This document shows, in pieces, positions 32,620 to 37,463 of a stretch of 37,463 bases of DNA; within the stretch, counting starts at the first letter, position 1; each line of letters begins with the position of its first letter. Source of the stretch: Streptacidiphilus anmyonensis. Its GTDB lineage: Bacteria > Actinomycetota > Actinomycetes > Streptomycetales > Streptomycetaceae. The notes under the pieces were generated by a model. The model did no database searches and was not told where the DNA came from. It worked only from the letters and a program-made list of their open reading frames with translations. Location: positions 96,010 to 133,472 of the forward strand of contig NZ_BBPQ01000006.1 of assembly GCF_000787855.1 (NCBI RefSeq), read 5' to 3'. Both the position numbers and the translations under genes were made by a program.

Positions 32620-32699
32620 TCCGAGCGATCCAGGGGTCGGGCCCTGCGGTCGGTGCCGCCGCCCGCCCCCGACGATCTGCTCCGAGGCGGGGCCTTTCG

Positions 32700-33158
32700 T
32701 CAGGATCCGCTCTCGTGGGCGGTGGACGCCGCCGTCTCCCGTGCCTGTGCCGCGCCGCTGCCTGCGGCCCGCGCCGCCCTGGTGGCGCGCTCGTCGGCGT
32801 CGGCCAGCCAGAAGTAGACCGGCGGCAGGCCGAGTTCGATCACCGACAGGGCGATCTGGAACCACTGCGGCCAGCCGTGCAGCGCGAGCGACAGCAGGCG
32901 GCCGATCCCGCCGAGGAGGAAGACGGCGGCGAGCCAGCGCACCGCCGTGGCCGGGACGGGGTGCTGGCGCGCCGCCCAGAGCCAGGCAAGGCCGTAGCCG
33001 GTGAAGCTCGCGCCCATGAAGCGGCCCCAGCTGTCGACGGTGGTGCCCGCGTGTTCGGCGCCCGGGATCGCCGCGTTCCCGGCGACGACGTGGAACAGCC
33101 CGATGGCCACGCAGGACCACCCCATGAGCTGGACGAGGACGCGAAGAGTTCTGGCCAT
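32700..33158 (-). CDS. DUF4345-type membrane protein
   Basis: A 152-residue protein with four hydrophobic segments, at about 5-28 (VLVQLMGWSCVAIGLFHVVA), 48-64, 72-92 and 97-118, and a charged Ala/Arg/Ser-rich C-terminus. The GWSCVAIGLFHVVAGN and DSWGRFMGASFTGYGLAWLW blocks resemble DUF4345. Function unknown; cytoplasmic membrane. ATG 33158 is chosen. It is divergent from a TetR gene, whose paired operators overlap this gene's probable promoter, so it is likely the regulator's target. Confidence 0.83.
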   Translation of the reverse strand: MARTLRVLVQLMGWSCVAIGLFHVVAGNAAIPGAEHAGTTVDSWGRFMGASFTGYGLAWLWAARQHPVPATAVRWLAAVFLLGGIGRLLSLALHGWPQWFQIALSVIELGLPPVYFWLADADERATRAARAAGSGAAQARETAASTAHESGS

Positions 33159-33182
33159 GCCACTCACCCCGTGATCGCTTAG

Positions 33183-33241
33183 TTGACATGTGTCTACTAG
33201 CTCTGGGTCCAGAGTAGGCCCGCCAAGTAGACGCGTGTCAA
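33183..33241. promoter_or_regulatory. paired TetR operators in a divergent promoter region
   Basis: TTGACATGTGTCTACT (33183-33198) is repeated in inverted form as AGTAGACGCGTGTCAA (33226-33241), two mismatches in 16. Each arm is itself nearly palindromic (GACA-GTC core), so each may bind a dimer. On the minus strand the second arm supplies TTGACA, a consensus -35 for the DUF4345 gene. Between them lies the palindrome CTCTGG-GT-CCAGAG (33201-33214). On the plus strand TAAGGT (33243-33248) lies six bases before the TetR GTG start. Confidence 0.75.
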
Positions 33242-33254
33242 GTAAGGTGGTCGC

Positions 33255-33866
33255 GTGCCGCCACCCCGCCAGCGACTCAGCCCGGCCGACCGGCGCGCCC
33301 AACTCCTCTCCGTAGGGGCGCGCCTCTTCGCCGAGCGCCCCTACGAGGACGTGCTCATGGAGGAGGTCGCCCAGCGGGCCGGGGTGTCCCGGGCGCTGCT
33401 CTACCGTCATTTCCCCAGCAAGCACGTGCTGTTCGCCGCGGTCTACCAGGACGCGGCCGACCGGCTGCTGGCCCGGACCCGGATCGACCCGGCCGACTCG
33501 CTCCTCGAACAGCTCGTCCAGGGCATGGACGTGCACCTCGACTACTTCGTCGCGAACCGCAACGCCGTGCTGACCGCGAACCGGGTGCTCGCGGGCGACC
33601 CGGTGATCCAGTCGATCATGACGGGCGAGCTGGACGCGCTGCGCACGCGCCTGCTGGCCGTCCTCCCGCTCGCCGACGAGCACGGCCGGGAGGCGGTCTC
33701 GAGTGTGCTGCGCAGCTGGCTCGTCTTCGTCCAGGTGCTCGTCGTCGACTGGCTCACCGAGCAGACCTGCTCCCGCGACCAGCTGCGGGACGTCTGCGTC
33801 GGCGCCGCTCTCGGCGCCCTGCGCCCGCTGCTCCCCGCCGAGGCGTTCCAGGAGCAGGACGCCTGA
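33255..33866 (+). CDS. TetR family transcriptional regulator
   Basis: A 203-residue regulator with an N-terminal helix-turn-helix (RRAQLLSVGARLFAERPYED, then EEVAQRAGVSRALLYRHFPSK) and a helical ligand domain of the common actinobacterial type. It is divergent from the DUF4345 membrane protein, with two inverted operator-like sites in the 96-bp gap, one over each promoter; it probably represses both genes. GTG 33255 follows a TAAGGT box by six bases, so the transcript may be leaderless. The ligand is unknown. Confidence 0.92.
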   Translation: MPPPRQRLSPADRRAQLLSVGARLFAERPYEDVLMEEVAQRAGVSRALLYRHFPSKHVLFAAVYQDAADRLLARTRIDPADSLLEQLVQGMDVHLDYFVANRNAVLTANRVLAGDPVIQSIMTGELDALRTRLLAVLPLADEHGREAVSSVLRSWLVFVQVLVVDWLTEQTCSRDQLRDVCVGAALGALRPLLPAEAFQEQDA

Positions 33867-33871
33867 CCGGC

Positions 33872-33898
33872 CGCCTGACTGACGGGCTGTCAGTGGCG
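33872..33898. terminator. hairpin between converging genes
   Basis: ACTGAC (33878-33883) and GTCAGT (33889-33894) pair around GGGCT, with outer CGCC/GGCG pairing across a two-base bulge. It lies in the 38-bp gap between the TetR gene and the DsbD-alpha-like gene and could serve both. No T run. Confidence 0.45.
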
Positions 33899-33904
33899 AT
33901 CGGA

Positions 33905-34492
33905 TCACTGTGCCGCCGTGTCGGGCGAGATCGACGAACTCCCCACGGCCAGGTCGACGGGGTGGTCGGCGACGGGTACCTGGCAACCGTAGGTCTCGCT
34001 GCACGCGGCGTAGCTGACCAGGGCCACCGCCTCGCCCCGGCCGCTGCGCCGGATCGGGAGGGTCGCGGTCAGCGGCCCGTCCGGGTACACCTCCAGTGGC
34101 TGGGCCACCCCCGGCAGCGTCAGCGGGCGCAGTGGCGCGGTGGTCGTCAGCCGCCCTGCGGCGGTCAGCGCGCCCCGCAGGCCGACCGTGGTCGGCCTGC
34201 CCACGCCGTCCACCCCGTCGGCGGGGAGGGTGACGCTGTAGAGGTGGTAGGTCGGCTTCAGCGGTGCGAAGCGGACCGCGAGGGTGCCGGTCTCGCCGTT
34301 CCACCGGATGACGGTCAGCGACACGTCCACCCCGCCTGCGCTGAACCGGGCCCTGGCCGCCGCGCTCGACGTCGGTCGCCCGGGGCGCGCGGACGGACCG
34401 TCGCCGGCCGTGCAACCGGCCAGGGCCAGGGCCAGGGCGGCGGCCGCGGCCGCCGCCGAGACCACCGCTCCGGCCCGGGAGCTCCTGGTCAC
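33905..34492 (-). CDS. lipoprotein resembling the DsbD alpha domain
   Basis: A 195-residue lipoprotein: signal peptide with lipobox LAGC (Cys27), then a beta-rich domain ending in VSYAACSETYGCQVPV. The two cysteines, Cys164 and Cys170, have the C-X5-C spacing of Cys103/Cys109 in the periplasmic N-terminal (alpha) domain of E. coli DsbD, and a Pro follows in the same way. That domain passes electrons from the membrane part to outside partners. Here it stands alone, outside the membrane, next to a CcdA and a thioredoxin lipoprotein. The start GTG 34492 overlaps the thioredoxin stop by four bases (GTGA); GTG 34501 is an alternative. Assignment is by motif, order and context. Confidence 0.8.
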   Translation of the reverse strand: MTRSSRAGAVVSAAAAAAALALALAGCTAGDGPSARPGRPTSSAAARARFSAGGVDVSLTVIRWNGETGTLAVRFAPLKPTYHLYSVTLPADGVDGVGRPTTVGLRGALTAAGRLTTTAPLRPLTLPGVAQPLEVYPDGPLTATLPIRRSGRGEAVALVSYAACSETYGCQVPVADHPVDLAVGSSSISPDTAAQ

Positions 34493-35196
34493 GCCGCCCA
34501 CCGGGTCAGCCAGTTCAGGAAGCCGGTCTTGTTCAGCTGCGGGTGACCGGTCTTGTTGGTGTCCACCCGGATCGTCCCCGACGGGCTGACGACGATCAGG
34601 ACGGGCAGGCCGTAGCTGCCGCTGCTGTCGTACTTCTGCAGCAGCGGCATGTTCGCGTCGATGTCGATCTCGACGAGGTGGTAGTGCGCGCTGATCTCCG
34701 CCTTGACCGACGGGTCGGAGTAGAGCGCGTGGACGGTGCGGCAGGCGAAGCAGGAGGTGGAGCCGAAGTCGAGCAGGACGTTCCTGCCGTCGGCGCGCGC
34801 CTGCCGGAAAGCCGCCTGGACCGCTTGCGGCGCGTTCGCAGGAACGGGGACCGTCGCGCCGGAGGCCGAGGCGGACCCGGCTCCGGATCCCGTTCCGGAG
34901 CCTGCGCCCTGACCCGGGCTGTGCGCGGAGCCGGACTTCGCCTTCGACGGGCTCACGCTCGCGGTCGCCCGCGGTGTGGGGGAGGCGCTCGGCGGGGTGG
35001 AGACGACGACGGCGTCGGGCGAGGCCGCTGCGGCGACGTCACCGGCCGCGGGGGTCGCGGCTCCGTCGGCGGCGGGAGCGGTCGGGCCGCAGGCCGAGAG
35101 CGCAGCGGCGGCGGCCGCCGTCACAGCGGCCGCCCAGAGCAGGCGCGGTCGCGCTGCGGGAGTCCGGTCGGCCTGGGGGTGTTGGCGGAAAGACAT
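34489..35196 (-). CDS. thioredoxin-fold lipoprotein (DsbD gamma-like)
   Basis: A 235-residue lipoprotein. The signal peptide ends in lipobox LSAC (Cys36). Residues 37-118 are a Ser/Pro/Ala/Gly-rich linker. The thioredoxin domain follows, with VLLDFGSTSCFACRTVHALY, active-site Cys149-Phe-Ala-Cys152, and the cis-proline region SYGLPVLIVVSP. A CxxC preceded by FGSTS and followed by a helix and YSDPSVKAEI resembles the C-terminal (gamma) domain of DsbD. It probably relays electrons from CcdA to exported proteins. It overlaps the DsbD-alpha-like gene by four bases. ATG 35196 is chosen; upstream is a 123-bp gap with a long purine tract on the plus strand. Confidence 0.88.
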   Translation of the reverse strand: MSFRQHPQADRTPAARPRLLWAAAVTAAAAAALSACGPTAPAADGAATPAAGDVAAAASPDAVVVSTPPSASPTPRATASVSPSKAKSGSAHSPGQGAGSGTGSGAGSASASGATVPVPANAPQAVQAAFRQARADGRNVLLDFGSTSCFACRTVHALYSDPSVKAEISAHYHLVEIDIDANMPLLQKYDSSGSYGLPVLIVVSPSGTIRVDTNKTGHPQLNKTGFLNWLTRWAA

Positions 35197-35216
35197 GACG
35201 CCTCGTCAATCATTGC

Positions 35217-35256
35217 TGAGAAGGGAAGGGGAAAGGGGAAGGGAAAGAGAGGGGAG
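35217..35256. other. 40-bp purine-only tract
   Basis: The plus strand from 35217 to about 35256 consists almost wholly of A and G (runs such as GGGAAGGGGAAAGGGG), hence C/T on the strand of the thioredoxin and CcdA genes. It is very unlike the surrounding sequence. It lies between CcdA and the thioredoxin lipoprotein, just upstream of the latter's start. Confidence 0.8.
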
Positions 35257-35318
35257 ATGCGCGCATGACCGTGAAGCCGCTGAGACGGCTGGTCTGCGCA
35301 GTGGTTCGCGGGGGAGGG

Positions 35319-36065
35319 TCAGACGCCGGTGCTGAAGCCGGACGTCCACACCTGCAACTGGTAGACGAGGTGCGCCCAGACGCCCGTGGTCAGCGCGAGG
35401 CCCACGAGCACCAGCATGCCGCCGCCCAGGCGCATCACCAGCGGATAGTGGCGCTTCACCCAGGCGAACGCGCCGAGCACCCTGCGGAAGGCGAGCGCCA
35501 CGACGATGAACGGCAGCCCCAGGCCGAAGCAGTAGACGACCGTCAGCAGTGCGCCCCGTACCGCGCTGGCCTCCTGGCTGGCGAGGAAGTTCACCGAAGC
35601 CAGCGTCGGCCCGATGCACGGGGTCCAGCCCACTCCGAAGACGGCGCCCAGCACCGGCGCACCCAGCAGACCCACGACCGGCTTGCGATGGCTGCGCAAC
35701 TCCCGCTGGGTGAAGCCCGGCAGCAGCCCCATGAAGGCCAGCCCGAGCAGCACCGTCAGAAGGCCGGTGGCCACGTCGATCGCACGCTGGTGGGCCAGCA
35801 ACTGCTCGCCGAAGTAGCCGAACAGCGCGCCCTCCGAGGCGAACACGGCCGTGAAGCCGAGCACGAACAGGGCTGCCCCGGCCAACAGCCGTCCGCGCCT
35901 GCGGCCCTGGGCCTCGGCCAGGTCGACCGCGGAGAACCCGGTGACGTAGGAGAGGTAGCCGGGGACCAGCGGAAGCACGCAGGGGGAGAAGAAGGAGACA
36001 AGGCCGCCGAGCAGGGCCACCGGAACGGCGAGGATCAGCGCCCCGCTCTGCACGGTCCCGTTCAC
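35319..36065 (-). CDS. ccdA: CcdA-type membrane thiol transporter (DsbD beta-like)
   Basis: A 248-residue protein with six hydrophobic segments. The two redox cysteines are Cys29 (SFFSPCVLPLVPGYLSY) and Cys150 (GVGWTPCIGPTLAS), the invariant pair of CcdA and the DsbD beta domain. It carries electrons from cytoplasmic thioredoxin across the membrane to outside acceptors, for example for cytochrome c maturation. The GTG start at 36065 overlaps the TlpA stop by four bases (GTGA) and has GGGAGGC upstream, so translation is coupled. Neighbours on both sides are extracytoplasmic thioredoxin-fold proteins that can accept these electrons. Confidence 0.95.
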   Translation of the reverse strand: MNGTVQSGALILAVPVALLGGLVSFFSPCVLPLVPGYLSYVTGFSAVDLAEAQGRRRGRLLAGAALFVLGFTAVFASEGALFGYFGEQLLAHQRAIDVATGLLTVLLGLAFMGLLPGFTQRELRSHRKPVVGLLGAPVLGAVFGVGWTPCIGPTLASVNFLASQEASAVRGALLTVVYCFGLGLPFIVVALAFRRVLGAFAWVKRHYPLVMRLGGGMLVLVGLALTTGVWAHLVYQLQVWTSGFSTGV

Positions 36066-36661
36066 GCCGCCTCCCGGAGCACGGGCCCCAGCAGGGACGT
36101 CAACTGCGCTGCGGTCAGGGGTTGCAGGGCTCGCACGGCGACCCGTCCGCGTCGGTCCAGGATCAGGGTGGACGGGATCGTCTGCGGGTTGACCGTCCCC
36201 GGCGGCAGGCTCAACACCAGGGAGCCGTCGGGGTCGTAGAGATTCGGATAGGTGAGTCCGGCCGTCCGTGCGAAGGCGCGGGCGGGCGCGGGGTCCAGAT
36301 CGCGGGTGTCGACGCCCAGGAACTGGACGCCGTCTGCTCGGTCGGCCCGGAACACCTGCTCCAGCCCTCCGGCCTCCGCCCGGCAGGGCTCGCACCAGGA
36401 GCCCCAGAAGTTCAGCACGACGACGCGGCCCCGGTATGCGGCCAGGCTCAACGGCCGGCCGTCGAGACCGTGCCCCGCGAGGGTCAACGGGGTCCCGCGC
36501 TCCGCGACGGCGACCGTGCTCGTGGCGGCCGCGCCGACGCCTTGGGCGGCGGTGGCGGGTGATGCCCCCGCCCCCGCCCCCGCCGACGGCGACGAGCAGG
36601 CCGCGAGGCACAGCGCGAGCAGCGCGGCCGGTACGGAGAGCAGGTGGTGACGGTGAATCAT
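36062..36661 (-). CDS. TlpA-family thiol-disulfide lipoprotein
   Basis: A 199-residue lipoprotein. The signal peptide ends in lipobox LAAC (Cys22); a short Ala/Gly linker leads to a TlpA/ResA-type thioredoxin domain with VVVLNFWGSWCEPCRAEAGG, active site Cys90-Glu-Pro-Cys93, and the cis-proline segment QTIPSTLILDRRG. Such proteins keep haem-binding cysteines of cytochrome c or other exported thiols reduced. It overlaps ccdA by four bases. I chose ATG 36661; GTG 36676 in the same frame would add five residues. First gene of the redox cluster. Confidence 0.93.
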   Translation of the reverse strand: MIHRHHLLSVPAALLALCLAACSSPSAGAGAGASPATAAQGVGAAATSTVAVAERGTPLTLAGHGLDGRPLSLAAYRGRVVVLNFWGSWCEPCRAEAGGLEQVFRADRADGVQFLGVDTRDLDPAPARAFARTAGLTYPNLYDPDGSLVLSLPPGTVNPQTIPSTLILDRRGRVAVRALQPLTAAQLTSLLGPVLREAA

Positions 36662-36728
36662 GCGGCCGAGTCTCACAGTCGGTCGGTGAGGGCGGGCTGC
36701 GCCGAACCTTAAGCGCAGCTGAGCCGTG

Positions 36729-37463
36729 TCAGTCGGAGAAGTCCTGCGTCATCCAGACCGTCCCGGAGCCGTCGCGGACCACCGCGATGCCGATGTGCGT
36801 GAAGCTCGAACTGAGGATGTTGCGCCGGTGCCCGTCGTTGGGCGGCTGCTCGGCGAGCATCTGCTGGGTGAGGTAGACCGCCATGGCGGCCTCGGCGGAC
36901 GCGGATGCCGCGACCCCGCCTCCCTCGCCTATGTTCTCGCCGCAAGCGGTCCAGTGCACACCCTGGGCGGACTCCCGCTGCCCGACCGCGGCCTCGCCGG
37001 GACACACGTGGGACAGTCCGCATCCGCCGGCCATTGTCCTGTCGTGCGCGGCCGCGCTGGCGTCGAGCCCGCTGGAGAGGGTGTAGGCCGGCAGCCCCTG
37101 GGCGGCGCGGGCCTTGTTCACCGCGTTCAGCACCGCCTGGACGGCGCTGCCGGAACCGGCGTCGCCGCCGCCCGAACCCGAACCGCCCGAAGCCGAACCG
37201 CCCGAAGCCGAACCGGTGCCGCTCGATCCGCTCGAACCCGAACCGGCGGCGCGCGAGCCGGCGGACCGCGCGGCCGCCGACGTGGCGGCGGCAGGCGTTC
37301 CGGCGCCGGGACTCGCCGAGGAGCCTGCGGAGAGCGGGGCGGACGCCGCGCCGGAGGCCCCGAGTGCGTTCGGTCGCCCCAACGCGACCGCGCCCGCGCT
37401 CGTCGTGCCGCCCGGTCCCGTCGCGGCGGTCCCGGCGGTCGCGGCCGTTCCGGCCGTCGGGGG
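36729..37463 (-). CDS. CAP-domain (SCP-like) extracellular protein, 5' part cut by window edge
   Basis: Partial gene; the frame is open to the right edge, so the N-terminus and any signal peptide lie outside. A long linker rich in Ala, Thr, Gly and Ser (SGSSGSSGTGSASGGSASGG) leads to a CAP domain of about 125 residues: VLNAVNKARAAQGLPAYTLS, LSHVCPG, CGENIGEGG and NDGHRRNILSSSFTHIGIAV. The His and Glu of the CAP cavity are present (DRTMAGGCGLSH, GENI). Bacterial CAP proteins are secreted and mostly of unknown role. It ends 67 bp before the TlpA gene and might share its transcript. Confidence 0.92.
   Translation of the reverse strand, partial: PPTAGTAATAGTAATGPGGTTSAGAVALGRPNALGASGAASAPLSAGSSASPGAGTPAAATSAAARSAGSRAAGSGSSGSSGTGSASGGSASGGSGSGGGDAGSGSAVQAVLNAVNKARAAQGLPAYTLSSGLDASAAAHDRTMAGGCGLSHVCPGEAAVGQRESAQGVHWTACGENIGEGGGVAASASAEAAMAVYLTQQMLAEQPPNDGHRRNILSSSFTHIGIAVVRDGSGTVWMTQDFSD

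Overview
The window is high-GC actinobacterial DNA. Chaplin genes together with the mycothiol gene mshC point to the Streptomyces family (Streptomycetaceae); I cannot name a species. Codon use is dominated by third-position G/C. I found only one in-frame TTA leucine codon in a credible gene, and only one RNA gene, a tRNA-Leu(GAG). No phage, transposase, integrase or CRISPR array was seen.

Layout. (1) 1-4233, minus strand: a beta-ketoadipate operon in the order pcaI-pcaJ-pcaH-pcaG-pcaB, with pcaB running off the left edge. It is faced by a divergent double IclR-type regulator (4415-6073) across a short region carrying a palindrome and a tandem repeat. (2) 6146-9586: tRNA-Leu with terminator, an M20 peptidase, a short chaplin (chpH-like), a long sortase-anchored chaplin (chpC-like) and a DUF5703 gene. 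(3) 9763-17539: a conserved hypothetical gene, a MerR regulator with a textbook 19-bp-spacer promoter, a RecD2-like protein whose ATPase motifs have decayed, an aldo/keto reductase facing an F420-type LLM oxidoreductase, a small propeller-like protein, and a two-gene unit with a Tdi1-type immunity-like protein. (4) 17716-21103: an FAD aromatic monooxygenase facing its probable TetR regulator, then a VOC/DinB gene pair. (5) 21160-26987: the actinobacterial set histidine phosphatase, DUF3090, SCO1664-family kinase-like protein and mshC, interrupted by a DUF6585 membrane protein and a glutamine amidotransferase. (6) 27213-32619: HpnB-like glycosyltransferase, cupin hydroxynitrile-lyase-like protein, a truncated aldo/keto reductase, a frameshifted XRE regulator, an intact aldo/keto reductase and an Asp/Glu racemase. 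(7) 32700-37463: a DUF4345 membrane protein facing a TetR regulator across paired operators, then a minus-strand extracytoplasmic thiol-redox set (TlpA, CcdA, thioredoxin lipoprotein, DsbD-alpha-like lipoprotein) and a CAP-domain protein cut by the right edge.

Most noteworthy. The redox set reads as DsbD taken apart into its alpha, beta and gamma domains as separate genes, including the exact C-X5-C spacing of the alpha domain. The SCO1664-family gene carries a TTA codon at position 7, inside its overlap with DUF3090. The RecD2-like protein has lost the Walker A lysine. The pca operon is paired with a fused double IclR regulator. Several genes have a TAnnnT box 6-7 nt before the start codon and no Shine-Dalgarno sequence, as expected for leaderless transcripts. 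Short in-frame or intergenic tandem repeats recur through the window.
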